Below are positions 21,078 to 33,218 of a stretch of DNA of 64,000 nt, piece after piece. A model generated the notes under the pieces. That model was not told the DNA's origin. It ran no database searches and saw only the letters and a list, made by a program, of their open reading frames with translations. Position numbers and translations under genes: made by a program. The DNA lies in assembly GCA_038380435.1 (NCBI GenBank), contig JAWZYU010000125.1, forward strand, positions 248,001 through 312,000. The letters run 5' to 3'. How positions within the stretch are numbered: position 1 is the stretch's first letter; each line of letters starts with the position of its first letter. Source of the stretch: Ryuthela nishihirai. Lineage: Eukaryota; Arthropoda; Arachnida; Araneae; Heptathelidae.

Positions 21078-22469
21078 ATGTCCGTTCCAGTTGCAGCGAC
21101 GAAGGGAGTAGAGGAAGAGCGTGCCAACGCCACCACAGCCACCAAGATGGTTCCACCCGATGGAGGATACGGGTGGGCCGTCGCTGGTGGCTGCTTTCTC
21201 ATAACCTTTCTCCTTTCAGGATTCGTCAAGTCCTTCAGCGCTCTGAAGGTGGCGATCTTCCTGGAGTTTCCTGATACATCTCCGTCCCAGGCGGCCTGGA
21301 TCCCGGGGCTGCTAGGAACCCTATCGCTGGTCTTCTCACCGGTGACAGGGATCCTCATGTCTACCTTCGGATACAGGCCGCTCGTGTGTCTGGGCGGATT
21401 GCTGTGCAGCGCTGGCCTTGCTCTCAGCTACCTGGCCACCTCCGGTTCCTTCCTCATAGGTACCATTGGAGGCCTCATGGGGGTCGGTGCATCCTTTGCC
21501 ATCACCACCGGCATAGTGTGCACTGGAAAGTACTTCACGACACGGAGGCCGGCAGCGATGGCCGTCGCCCTGTCGGGAGGCTGCTTCGGGGCCATGGCCC
21601 TGCCCACTGCGATCAACGAGCTGCTGCTGGCGGTCGGCCTGCACTACACGTTCCTCGTGCTGGCCGGCTGCTTCACGCTCATCGCAGTCTGCGGCCTGCT
21701 CTTCGTTCGGCCCGAGAGCCGCTTCCGCGAGGTGCCCGCCGGCGGCAGCAACGATGCCGTCGTCGTGACCCCCGCGGAAGCTGGAGAGCTGGCACCCAGA
21801 TCCTGCGCGAAGGTGGTCGCCGAGAGGCTGTCCCTCCGTTTCCTCACGGACGGCCTGTTCCTCCTCACGAGCGCTTCCATCTTCGCGATGGGTATGGGCA
21901 ACCCTCACTTCCTGCACTACATTCCCCAGCACGCCAAGTCGCTGGGGATCGAGAAGAGCAGTGCCATGCTGCTTCTCGCCTACTCTGCTGCCGGCGACCT
22001 GGTCGTGCGCCTCTCGTATGGTCTTCTCGCCAGCCGCTCTCCCCTGCCGAGGACGGCCGAATACATCGCGGCCGTCTCCGTCTCGGCTGCAGCCGTCATC
22101 TCACTGCCTTTCTGCCGCGAGTACTGGCAGCTTGTTGTTGCCTCCGTCGCCGCAGGAGTGGGAACCGGAGTGTGGACCATCCTGATCCCCCTCCTGCTTA
22201 GCTCGAATCACGGAGTCGACAACATGAACGGCACCTTCACCCTGGTGCGGCTCTTCCAGGGAGTGGCCAACCTCATCTACCCTCCCGTGGCAGGACTGCT
22301 CCGGTCCACCGGTGGCGACCGCGCAGTCCTGCTCTTCATGGGATCGAAGATGTGTGTGGCCACGGCCTTCGGCGTCGCCTTGCACGTCTCTGCTGTCTTG
22401 ATCCAGAGGAGGGGTCGGGCGGCAGCGTCGCTCAAGGAACGGCTCGACGTCTTCACCACCGCAGTGTGA
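21078..22469 (+). CDS. SLC16-type monocarboxylate transporter (copy 5)
   Basis: Consensus protein. The only coding change found is silent (GCC to GCT at Ala115). Confidence 0.94.
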   Translation: MSVPVAATKGVEEERANATTATKMVPPDGGYGWAVAGGCFLITFLLSGFVKSFSALKVAIFLEFPDTSPSQAAWIPGLLGTLSLVFSPVTGILMSTFGYRPLVCLGGLLCSAGLALSYLATSGSFLIGTIGGLMGVGASFAITTGIVCTGKYFTTRRPAAMAVALSGGCFGAMALPTAINELLLAVGLHYTFLVLAGCFTLIAVCGLLFVRPESRFREVPAGGSNDAVVVTPAEAGELAPRSCAKVVAERLSLRFLTDGLFLLTSASIFAMGMGNPHFLHYIPQHAKSLGIEKSSAMLLLAYSAAGDLVVRLSYGLLASRSPLPRTAEYIAAVSVSAAAVISLPFCREYWQLVVASVAAGVGTGVWTILIPLLLSSNHGVDNMNGTFTLVRLFQGVANLIYPPVAGLLRSTGGDRAVLLFMGSKMCVATAFGVALHVSAVLIQRRGRAAASLKERLDVFTTAV

Positions 22470-22950
22470 TGTCGCAGCTATCGGGAAGCGGCCTCCCCTT
22501 CCGGGACTGACTGCCATGTCCGGGAAGGGTTTGGCATCCTAAACAGGAAAAACTGAAAAAAGAATTAAGTGAAAATCAAAAAACCAAAAAAAAAAAATAT
22601 TTAAATGTTCAAAAATAAAAAAAAATAAAAATTTAAATGTTCAAAAATAAAAAAAAATATATAAAAAATTTCTTAAAAGCAAAGAGAAGACACTCTCGCT
22701 GTTTCCTGTATGTTTGTATTGTTTGTATGTCACTTTTGCTGTGCATTGTATTCTTTTTTCTATGTCGTTGTAAAACTCTGCACATTGTGCTATGATACCA
22801 AGTCCACCAGAGAGACAGACAACTTTTAAACACGCCAGCGCAATGCGCTGCCAGTCCTAAGCCTGGATAAAGTGTGAAGGGAAGTTGAGAGTCACCCGAC
22901 ACTTCATAATAAGGTACAAAAGAAAAAAAAAATAATTCACAGGTCCTTGA

Positions 22951-23874
22951 CACCCAACCCACATAACCCCTTCCTCTTAGAGGAGGGGGGGATACACCGA
23001 AAAAATTTCACACGATACCTACATCCAACCCACACAACCCCTTCCTATTGGACGGTGGGAATACACCAAAAAATTTTCACACGCTACCTACAACCAACCC
23101 ACATAGCCCCTTCCTCTTATGGAAGGGGGGGGGGGGAGAGTACACCGAAAAAATTTCACACGATACCTACACCTAATCCACATAACCCCTTCCTTTTGGA
23201 CGGTGGGAATACACCAAAAAAATTTCACACGCTACCTACAACCAACCAACATAACCCCTTCCTCTTATGGGGGGGAGAGTACACCGAAAAAATTTCACAC
23301 GATACCTACACCTAATCCACATAACCCCTTCCTTTTGGACGGTGGGAATACACCAAAAAAATTTCACACGCTACCTACAACCAACCAACATAACCCCTTC
23401 CTCTTATGGGGGGGAGAGTACACCGAAAAATTTTCACAGGATACCTACACCCAACCCAAATAACCCCTTCCTATTGGACGGTGGGATTACACCAAAAAAT
23501 TTTCACAAGCTACCTACAACCAACCGACATGACCCCTTCCTGTTAGACGGTGGGATTACACCAAAAAATTTTCACAAGCTACCTACAACCAACCGACATG
23601 ACCCCTTCCTGTTAGGGGGGGAGAGTTCACCGAAAAAATTTCACACGATACCTACACCCAACCAACATAACCCCTTCCTCTTAGAGGGGGGGGGGGGAAT
23701 ACACAAAAAAATTTTCACACGCTACCTAAAACCAAGCCACATAACCCCTTCCTGTTAGGGGGGAGAGTACACCGAAAAAATTTCACGCGACACCTACACC
23801 CTAACCACATAACCACTTCCCCTTAGGGCGGGGGAATACACCAAACATTAAATTATTTTCACACGGCATCGAAA
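22951..23874. repeat. Minisatellite (unit 5)
   Basis: Thirteen monomers; G tracts of 12 and 12. The last monomer reads CTTAGGGCGGGGG where others read CTTAGAGCGGGGG. Confidence 0.95.
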
Positions 23875-24021
23875 CCCAATTCACAAAACACCTCCCTGTT
23901 ATTTTGTTCGAAGGGTTGGAGGAGGAGGAGGTCAGAACACTTAAAAAGTAAATTCACACGCTGGTGACCCTCCACCCATAAGTCTCTTCCTGCGTTTACA
24001 TTAATCTCCGCCCTACCCGCG

Positions 24022-24271
24022 GTCAGTAGAGGACACCGATGGTATTGGAATGACCGCCGTCCGTCGGATGGGACATTAGGCCGTGGCTCCGTGTGCGGGA
24101 GGGCCATATCCTGTGCACGTTAAAGAACACGCTGGATGGCCTTGAGGGGAGTCTACCATCTTGTCCCCCCACTGGGTGATCCAGTGGGTACCCCCCAACC
24201 TCCTCTGAGCCTTCGTGGTCTATGGGACCTGGACCTTTAGCCCATTGTGTGCAAAAAAAGTGCTGCTCAGA
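24022..24271. repeat. SINE-like module (unit 5)
   Basis: Same sequence as in unit 1 with no change noticed. Confidence 0.45.
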
Positions 24272-24789
24272 AGTAAGAAAGACCGACACGACCCAAGCGG
24301 TAGGAACAAGTGAGCAAATAAAATCCCAGGAATAATGCCAATTCCTAAGAAAAACCTAGAAAACCTTTAAAAAAAAAAAATCCAGTGAATCACTCTACTC
24401 TAGGAGAAACAGCATATAACTCACGTCTGTGGAAAGCAGAGGTATGGGCACGATCGAACCTCTAAATGGATCGCACAACCCATAGACCCTCTCCTGCAGA
24501 AGAACTAAAAGAAATAAAACGATAGTGTGACAAAAAAAAAAGGGATCGCATAACACACTTGCTCTGAAATTCTCCGTCGACAGGAAGGAAAGGGAATGGA
24601 AGTCTCCGTTTGCTCAAAGGCCGAGTAAAACAACCACGAATCCATAGCATCGTTTTTCGAAGCCAACCGATAACAATTGAGGAACAACAATTGTTTTTTT
24701 CGAATTCCAATTGTTGCGCAGCGAAAATAATATACGATATGAAAGCCTTCAGAGAGTACTGTTGCGTAGGGCACACCGTTGCTACGTCA

Positions 24790-24900
24790 TATATAGGTTG
24801 TCCTTTGTTGTCAGATTTAGATTTTTCCGTGTTAGATTCATTTTTCAGTTTTACACTTTTATACCTCTCTAAAATCATCCGGACAATTAAGGGAAGTGTG
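24790..24900 (+). promoter_or_regulatory. Candidate core promoter and noncoding exon 1 (for copy 6)
   Basis: TATATAGG at 24790-24797; GTGAGT donor at 24901. Confidence 0.4.
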
Positions 24901-26190
24901 GTGAGTAGCCGTTACTTTCTTATGCAGTGAAAAATTATTCCGACAGAATTACCTCACACTATATATACCAATAAATCGGAAAACTTCAAAATACGATCTC
25001 CCCTTATAAACTGATATACGTTTGCGAAATCATATAGAGTAATTAAAGGATATTCAGAAAAGCTTTTCCCAAACAAGCATAGCAGGGCAAAACGTGAAGG
25101 TAACTTCACCCAAGCGGTTAGAAATTACTCTAGCAAATGAAAGCTTATTTACTCTAGCAAAATAAGCTTAATAGCTTATTTACTCTAGAATGGCTTATTT
25201 ACTGTAGCAAATGAAAGAATTTAATAAGAAGAAAATTTTCCGTTTCATTTAGGCAAAAATAGCTGAGATATTTTATTTAAATAAACGACATTTTTTTCTC
25301 CATTATTCGTTAAGGCAAAAATATATTAATTTGGATCCTTTCTAACGTTTATGCCAGACGAAACGATTCCTACAGCAAAATCAGTCCCAATTTAGATCAA
25401 AAACAACATTTGATAAACTCTTCTAGAGTTCCATGCGTTGGTAGAATAGATAGATATGACGGAAATTTCAAGAAAAAATGTCTATTATTAACCTTTCAAC
25501 GATGGTAACGAAATCGAATTGTCAACACGTGAGTAGTTTACGTGACGATCGGTAAACATCTGGTATTGAATTATTTTAGAAACATTTGGTACTGGTTGTT
25601 TATTTTATTAGGAAAATTACTTTAAAATTTCCTATCATTATCTTATAAACTTTAATAAACTTTTGTATACTCTACTTGCCCCATATTCTTCTCGCATATA
25701 TAGCACTGTCTCGTTTGCAGGTGACGTCACGCTGGAAAAAATGAAATAAAAAAATATATATACATATACATATGTACCACTCGGTGGAGCAAGGGAAAAA
25801 AATGGGGATAGGTGAAGAAAAATTAGTTCCCATGCTTGCACATAGATGGCAGCGCGAAACCCGAACCTTGTACGACCGGTAGTAGGTAAACCCCTGGGTT
25901 TTCTCCCTGACGCCAACGGGTTTTACTAATCCCCTGGGTTTTCCCCCTGACGCCAACGGGTTTTACAACTCGTGCCACTGAGTGCAACGCCCGTCCCTTT
26001 GCTCTGCGACCACTGACAGCTACAGACGTGCGTTTTCCAGCTCCCGACTTTACCTCATAGTAACCTTTTCGCTTACTCTTTGGTTCAGTATTCTTCAGCA
26101 TAGTCTGTAGTGGTCTTTAGTCGACGCACTACTGATTTATATTAGCTCTACCAATTCTAATTATTAATTTTTTTTCTCCTTCTTTTGCAG
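24901..26190 (+). other. Candidate leader intron, 1290 bp (copy 6)
   Basis: GTGAGT to TTTTGCAG, consensus layout. Confidence 0.45.
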
Positions 26191-26211
26191 TGACCTGAGC
26201 CGGATTCCACC

Positions 26212-27603
26212 ATGTCCGTTCCAGTTGCAGCGACGAAGGGAGTAGAGGAAGAGCGTGCCAACGCCACCACAGCCACCAAGATGGTTCCACCCGATGGAGG
26301 ATACGGGTGGGCCGTCGCTGGTGGCTGCTTTCTCATAACCTTTCTCCTTTCAGGATTCGTCAAGTCCTTCAGCGCTCTGAAGGTGGCGATCTTCCTGGAG
26401 TTTCCTGATACATCTCCGTCCCAGGCGGCCTGGATCCCGGGGCTGCTAGGAACCCTATCGCTGGTCTTCTCACCGGTGACAGGGATCCTCATGTCTACCT
26501 TCGGATACAGGCCGCTCGTGTGTCTGGGCGGATTGCTGTGCAGCGCTGGCCTTGCCCTCAGCTACCTGGCCACCTCCGGTTCCTTCCTCATAGGTACCAT
26601 TGGAGGCCTCATGGGGGTCGGTGCATCCTTTGCCATCACCACCGGCATAGTGTGCACTGGAAAGTACTTCACGACACGGAGGCCGGCAGCGATGGCCGTC
26701 GCCCTGTCGGGAGGCTGCTTCGGGGCCATGGCCCTGCCCACTGCGATCAACGAGCTGCTGCTGGCGGTCGGCCTGCACTACACGTTCCTCGTGCTGGCCG
26801 GCTGCTTCACGCTCATCGCAGTCTGCGGCCTGCTCTTCGTTCGGCCCGAGAGCCGCTTCCGCGAGGTGCCCGCCGGCGGCAGCAACGATGCCGTCGTCGT
26901 GACCCCCGCGGAAGCTGGAGAGCTGGCACCCAGATCCTGCGCGAAGGTGGTCGCCGAGAGGCTGTCCCTCCGTTTCCTCACGGACGGCCTGTTCCTCCTC
27001 ACGAACGCTTCCATCTTCGCGATGGGTATGGGCAACCCTCACTTCCTGCACTACATTCCCCAGCACGCCAAGTCGCTGGGGATCGAGAAGAGCAGTGCCA
27101 TGCTGCTTCTCGCCTACTCTGCTGCCGGCGACCTGGTCGTGCGCCTCTCGTATGGTCTTCTCGCCAGCCGCTCTCCCCTGCCGAGGACGGCCGAATACAT
27201 CGCGGCCGTCTCCGTCTCGGCTGCAGCCGTCATCTCACTGCCTTTCTGCCGCGAGTACTGGCAGCTTGTTGTTGCCTCCGTCGCCGCAGGAGTGGGAACC
27301 GGAGTGTGGACCATCCTGATCCCCCTCCTGCTTAGCTCGAATCACGGAGTCGACAACATGAACGGCACCTTCACCCTGGTGCGGCTCTTCCAGGGAGTGG
27401 CCAACCTCATCTACCCTCCCGTGGCAGGACTGCTCCGGTCCACCGGTGGCGACCGCGCAGTCCTGCTCTTCATGGGATCGAAGATGTGTGTGGCCACGGC
27501 CTTCGGCGTCGCCTTGCACGTCTCTGCTGTCTTGATCCAGAGGAGGGGTCGGGCGGCAGCGTTGCTCAAGGAACGGCTCGACGTCTTCACCACCGCAGTG
27601 TGA
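26212..27603 (+). CDS. SLC16-type monocarboxylate transporter (copy 6)
   Basis: An intact copy with S265N in TM7 and S451L in the C-terminal tail. Neither position is one of the known coupling residues, and the signatures and the TM8 Asp/Arg pair are intact, so function is probably kept. Confidence 0.93.
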   Translation: MSVPVAATKGVEEERANATTATKMVPPDGGYGWAVAGGCFLITFLLSGFVKSFSALKVAIFLEFPDTSPSQAAWIPGLLGTLSLVFSPVTGILMSTFGYRPLVCLGGLLCSAGLALSYLATSGSFLIGTIGGLMGVGASFAITTGIVCTGKYFTTRRPAAMAVALSGGCFGAMALPTAINELLLAVGLHYTFLVLAGCFTLIAVCGLLFVRPESRFREVPAGGSNDAVVVTPAEAGELAPRSCAKVVAERLSLRFLTDGLFLLTNASIFAMGMGNPHFLHYIPQHAKSLGIEKSSAMLLLAYSAAGDLVVRLSYGLLASRSPLPRTAEYIAAVSVSAAAVISLPFCREYWQLVVASVAAGVGTGVWTILIPLLLSSNHGVDNMNGTFTLVRLFQGVANLIYPPVAGLLRSTGGDRAVLLFMGSKMCVATAFGVALHVSAVLIQRRGRAAALLKERLDVFTTAV

Positions 27604-28085
27604 TGTCGCAGCTATCGGGAAGCGGCCTCCCCTTCCGGGACTGACTGCCATGTCCGGGAAGGGTTTGGCATCCTAAACAGGAAAAACTGAAAGAAGAATT
27701 AAGTGAAAATCAAAAAACCAAAAAAAAAAAATATTTAAATGTTCAAAAATAAAAAAAAATAAAAATTTAAATGTTCAAAAATAAAAAAAAAATATATAAA
27801 AAATTTCTTAAAAGCAAAGAGAAGACACTCTCGCTGTTTCCTGTATGTTTGTATTGTTTGTATGTCACTTTTGCTGTGCATTGTATTCTTTTTTCTATGT
27901 CGTTGTAAAACTCTGCACATTGTGCTATGATACCAAGTCCACCAGAGAGACAGACAACTTTTAAACACGCCAGCGCAATGCGCTGCCAGTCCTAAGCCTG
28001 GATAAAGTGTGAAGGGAAGTTGAGAGTCACCCGACACTTCATAATAAGGTACAAAAGAAAAAAAAAATAATTCACAGGTCCTTGA

Positions 28086-29009
28086 CACCCAACCCACATA
28101 ACCCCTTCCTCTTAGAGGAGGGGGGGATACACCGAAAAAATTTCACACGATACCTACATCCAACCCACACAACCCCTTCCTATTGGACGGTGGGAATACA
28201 CCAAAAAATTTTCACACGCTACCTACAACCAACCCACATAGCCCCTTCCTCTTTTGGAAGGGGGGGGGGAGAGTACACCGAAAAAATTTCACACGATACC
28301 TACACCTAATCCACATAACCCCTTCCTTTTGGACGGTGGGAATACACCAAAAAAATTTCACACGCTACCTACAACCAACCAACATAACCCCTTCCTCTTA
28401 TGGGGGGGAGAGTACACCGAAAAAATTTCACACGATACCTACACCTAATCCACATAACCCCTTCCTTTTGGACGGTGGGAATACACCAAAAAAATTTCAC
28501 ACGCTACCTACAACCAACCAACATAACCCCTTCCTCTTATGGGGGGGAGAGTACACCGAAAAATTTTCACAGGATACCTACACCCAACCCAAATAACCCC
28601 TTCCTATTGGACGGTGGGATTACACCAAAAAATTTTCACAAGCTACCTACAACCAACCGACATGACCCCTTCCTGTTAGACGGTGGGATTACACCAAAAA
28701 ATTTTCACAAGCTACCTACAACCAACCGACATGACCCCTTCCTGTTAGGGGGGGAGAGTTCACCGAAAAAATTTCACACGATACCTACACCCAACCAACA
28801 TAACCCCTTCCTCTTAGAGGGAGGGGGGGGGGAATACACAAAAAAATTTTCACACGCTACCTAAAACCAAGCCACATAACCCCTTCCTGTTAGGGGGGAG
28901 AGTACACCGAAAAAATTTCACGCGACACCTACACCCTAACCACATAACCACTTCCCCTTAGAGCGGGGGAATACACCAAACATTAAATTATTTTCACACG
29001 GCATCGAAA
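28086..29009. repeat. Minisatellite (unit 6)
   Basis: Thirteen monomers; monomer 3 reads CTTTTGGAAG with a G tract of 10. The monomer 11 tract is interrupted by an A (three G, A, ten G), a private marker of this unit. Confidence 0.95.
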
Positions 29010-29156
29010 CCCAATTCACAAAACACCTCCCTGTTATTTTGTTCGAAGGGTTGGAGGAGGAGGAGGTCAGAACACTTAAAAAGTAAATTCACACGCTGGT
29101 GACCCTCCACCCATAAGTCTCTTCCTGCGTTTACATTAATCTCCGCCCTACCCGCG

Positions 29157-29406
29157 GTCAGTAGAGGACACCGATGGTATTGGAATGACCGCCGTCCGTC
29201 GGATGGGACATTAGGCCGTGGCTCCGTGTGCGGGACGGCCATATCCTGTGCACGTTAAAGAACACGCTGGATGGCCTTGAGGGGAGTCTACCATCTTGTC
29301 CCCCCACTGGGTGATCCAGTGGGTACCCCCCAACCTCCTCTGAGCCTTCGTGGTCTATGGGACCTGGACCTTTAGCCCATTGTGTGCAAAAAAAGTGCTG
29401 CTCAGA
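29157..29406. repeat. SINE-like module (unit 6)
   Basis: Same module with GGGACGGCC near 29234 where others have GGGAGGGCC. Confidence 0.45.
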
Positions 29407-29924
29407 AGTAAGAAAGACCGACACGACCCAAGCGGTAGGAACAAGTGAGCAAATAAAATCCCAGGAATAATGCCAATTCCTAAGAAAAACCTAGAAAACC
29501 TTTAAAAAAAAAAAATCCAGTGAATCACTCTACTCTAGGAGAAACAGCATATAACTCACGTCTGTGGAAAGCAGAGGTATGGGCACGATCGAACCTCTAA
29601 ATGGATCGCACAACCCATAGACCCTCTCCTGCAGAAGAACTAAAAGAAATAAAACGATAGTGTGACAAAAAAAAAAGGGATCGCATAACACACTTGCTCT
29701 GAAATTCTCCGTCGACAGGAAGGAAAGGGAATGGAAGTCTCCGTTTGCTCAAAGGCCGAGTAAAACAACCACGAATCCATAGCATCGTTTTTCGAAGCCA
29801 ACCGATAACAATTGAGGAACAACAATTGTTTTTTTCGAATTCCAATTGTTGCGCAGCGAAAATAATATACGATATGAAAGCCTTCAGAGAGTACTGTTGC
29901 GTAGGGCACACCGTTGCTACGTCA

Positions 29925-30034
29925 TATATAGGTTGTCCTTTGTTGTCAGATTTAGATTTTTCCGTGTTAGATTCATTTTAAGTTTTACACTTTTATACCT
30001 CTCTAAAATCATCCGGACAATTAAGGGAAGTGTG
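29925..30034 (+). promoter_or_regulatory. Candidate core promoter and noncoding exon 1, 1 bp shorter (for copy 7)
   Basis: TATATAGG is at 29925-29932. The putative exon differs from all other units: CATTTTTCAGTTTT has become CATTTTAAGTTTT, removing a TCAG string and one base. The GTGAGT donor follows at 30035. Confidence 0.4.
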
Positions 30035-31324
30035 GTGAGTAGCCGTTACTTTCTTATGCAGTGAAAAATTATTCCGACAGAATTACCTCACACTATATAT
30101 ACCAATAAATCGGAAAACTTCAAAATACGATCTCCCCTTATAAACTGATATACGTTTGCGAAATCATATAGAGTAATTAAAGGATATTCAGAAAAGCTTT
30201 TCCCAAACAAGCATAGCAGGGCAAAACGTGAAGGTAACTTCACCCAAGCGGTTAGAAATTACTCTAGCAAATGAAAGCTTATTTACTCTAGCAAAATAAG
30301 CTTAATAGCTTATTTACTCTAGAATGGCTTATTTACTGTAGCAAATGAAAGAATTTAATAAGAAGAAAATTTTCCGTTTCATTTAGGCAAAAATAGCTGA
30401 GATATTTTATTTAAATAAACGACATTTTTTTCTCCATTATTCGTTAAGGCAAAAATATATTAATTTGGATCCTTTCTAACGTTTATGCCAGACGAAACGA
30501 TTCCTACAGCAAAATCAGTCCCAATTTAGATCAAAAACAACATTTGATAAACTCTTCTAGAGTTCCATGCGTTGGTAGAATAGATAGATATGACGGAAAT
30601 TTCAAGAAAAAATGTCTATTATTAACCTTTCAACGATGGTAACGAAATCGAATTGTCAACACGTGAGTAGTTTACGTGACGATCGGTAAACATCTGGTAT
30701 TGAATTATTTTAGAAACATTTGGTACTGGTTGTTTATTTTATTAGGAAAATTACTTTAAAATTTCCTATCATTATCTTATAAACTTTAATAAACTTTTGT
30801 ATACTCTACTTGCCCCATATTCTTCTCGCATATATAGCACTGTCTCGTTTGCAGGTGACGTCACGCTGGAAAAAATGAAATAAAAAAATATATATACATA
30901 TACATATGTACCACTCGGTGGAGCAAGGGAAAAAAATGGGGATAGGTGAAGAAAAATTAGTTCCCATGCTTGCACATAGATGGCAGCGCGAAACCCGAAC
31001 CTTGTACGACCGGTAGTAGGTAAACCCCTGGGTTTTCTCCCTGACGCCAACGGGTTTTACTAATCCCCTGGGTTTTCCCCCTGACGCCAACGGGTTTTAC
31101 AACTCGTGCCACTGAGTGCAACGCCCGTCCCTTTGCTCTGCGACCACTGACAGCTACAGACGTGCGTTTTCCAGCTCCCGACTTTACCTCATAGTAACCT
31201 TTTCGCTTACTCTTTGGTTCAGTATTCTTCAGCATAGTCTGTAGTGGTCTTTAGTCGACGCACTACTGATTTATATTAGCTCTACCAATTCTAATTATTA
31301 ATTTTTTTTCTCCTTCTTTTGCAG
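30035..31324 (+). other. Candidate leader intron, 1290 bp (copy 7)
   Basis: GTGAGT to TTTTGCAG, same length as elsewhere despite the change in the preceding exon. Confidence 0.45.
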
Positions 31325-31345
31325 TGACCTGAGCCGGATTCCACC

Positions 31346-32737
31346 ATGTCCGTTCCAGTTGCAGCGACGAAGGGAGTAGAGGAAGAGCGTGCCAACGCCA
31401 CCACAGCCACCAAGATGGTTCCACCCGATGGAGGATACGGGTGGGCCGTCGCTGGTGGCTGCTTTCTCATAACCTTTCTCCTTTCAGGATTCGTCAAGTC
31501 CTTCAGCGCTCTGAAGGTGGCGATCTTCCTGGAGTTTCCTGATACATCTCCGTCCCAGGCGGCCTGGATCCCGGGGCTGCTAGGAACCCTATCGCTGGTC
31601 TTCTCACCGGTGACAGGGATCCTCATGTCTACCTTCGGATACAGGCCGCTCGTGTGTCTGGGCGGATTGCTGTGCAGCGCTGGCCTTGCCCTCAGCTACC
31701 TGGCCACCTCCGGTTCCTTCCTCATAGGTACCATTGGAGGCCTCATGGGGGTCGGTGCATCCTTTGCCATCACCACCGGCATAGTGTGCAATGGAAAGTA
31801 CTTCACGACACGGAGGCCGGCAGCGATGGCCGTCGCCCTGTCGGGAGGCTGCTTCGGGGCCATGGCCCTGCCCACTGCGATCAACGAGCTGCTGCTGGCG
31901 GTCGGCCTGCACTACACGTTCCTCGTGCTGGCCGGCTGCTTCACGCTCATCGCAGTCTGCGGCCTGCTCTTCGTTCGGCCCGAGAGCCGCTTCCGCGAGG
32001 TGCCCGCCGGCGGCAGCAACGATGCCGTCGTCGTGACCCCCGCGGAAGCTGGAGAGCTGGCACCCAGATCCTGCGCGAAGGTGGTCGCCGAGAGGCTGTC
32101 CCTCCGTTTCCTCACGGACGGCCTGTTCCTCCTCACGAGCGCTTCCATCTTCGCGATGGGTATGGGCAACCCTCACTTCCTGCACTACATTCCCCAGCAC
32201 GCCAAGTCGCTGGGGATCGAGAAGAGCAGTGCCATGCTGCTTCTCGCCTACTCTGCTGCCGGCGACCTGGTCGTGCGCCTCTCGTATGGTCTTCTCGCCA
32301 GCCGCTCTCCCCTGCCGAGGACGGCCGAATACATCGCGGCCGTCTCCGTCTCGGCTGCAGCCGTCATCTCACTGCCTTTCTGCCGCGAGTACTGGCAGCT
32401 TGTTGTTGCCTCCGTCGCCGCAGGAGTGGGAACCGGAGTGTGGACCATCCTGATCCCCCTCCTGCTTAGCTCGAATCACGGAGTCGACAACATGAACGGC
32501 ACCTTCACCCTGGTGCGGCTCTTCCAGGGAGTGGCCAACCTCATCTACCCTCCCGTGGCAGGACTGCTCCGGTCCACCGGTGGCGACCGCGCAGTCCTGC
32601 TCTTCATGGGATCGAAGATGTGTGTGGCCACGGCCTTCGGCGTCGCCTTGCACGTCTCTGCTGTCTTGATCCAGAGGAGGGGTCGGGCGGCAGCGTCGCT
32701 CAAGGAACGGCTCGACGTCTTCACCACCGCAGTGTGA
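31346..32737 (+). CDS. SLC16-type monocarboxylate transporter (copy 7)
   Basis: An intact copy whose only change is T149N (ACT to AAT), shared with copy 3 four units away. Arg311 is intact here, so the two copy-3 variants are not inherited as one block. Confidence 0.93.
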   Translation: MSVPVAATKGVEEERANATTATKMVPPDGGYGWAVAGGCFLITFLLSGFVKSFSALKVAIFLEFPDTSPSQAAWIPGLLGTLSLVFSPVTGILMSTFGYRPLVCLGGLLCSAGLALSYLATSGSFLIGTIGGLMGVGASFAITTGIVCNGKYFTTRRPAAMAVALSGGCFGAMALPTAINELLLAVGLHYTFLVLAGCFTLIAVCGLLFVRPESRFREVPAGGSNDAVVVTPAEAGELAPRSCAKVVAERLSLRFLTDGLFLLTSASIFAMGMGNPHFLHYIPQHAKSLGIEKSSAMLLLAYSAAGDLVVRLSYGLLASRSPLPRTAEYIAAVSVSAAAVISLPFCREYWQLVVASVAAGVGTGVWTILIPLLLSSNHGVDNMNGTFTLVRLFQGVANLIYPPVAGLLRSTGGDRAVLLFMGSKMCVATAFGVALHVSAVLIQRRGRAAASLKERLDVFTTAV

Positions 32738-33218
32738 TGTCGCAGCTATCGGGAAGCGGCCTCCCCTTCCGGGACTGACTGCCATGTCCGGGAAGGGTTT
32801 GGCATCCTAAACAGGAAAAACTGAAAAAAGAATTAAGTGAAAATCAAAAAACCAAAAAAAAAAAATATTTAAATGTTCAAAAATAAAAAAAAATATAAAT
32901 TTAAATGTTCAAAAATAAAAAAAAAAATATAAAAAATTTCTTAAAAGCAAAGAGAAGACACTCTCGCTGTTTCCTGTATGTTTGTATTGTTTGTATGTCA
33001 CTTTTGCTGTGCATTGTATTCTTTTTTCTATGTCGTTGTAAAACTCTGCACATTGTGCTATGATACCAAGTCCACCAGAGAGACAGACAACTTTTAAACA
33101 CGCCAGCGCAATGCGCTGCCAGTCCTAAGCCTGGATAAAGTGTGAAGGGAAGTTGAGAGTCACCCGACACTTCATAATAAGGTACAAAAGAAAAAAAAAA
33201 TAATTCACAGGTCCTTGA

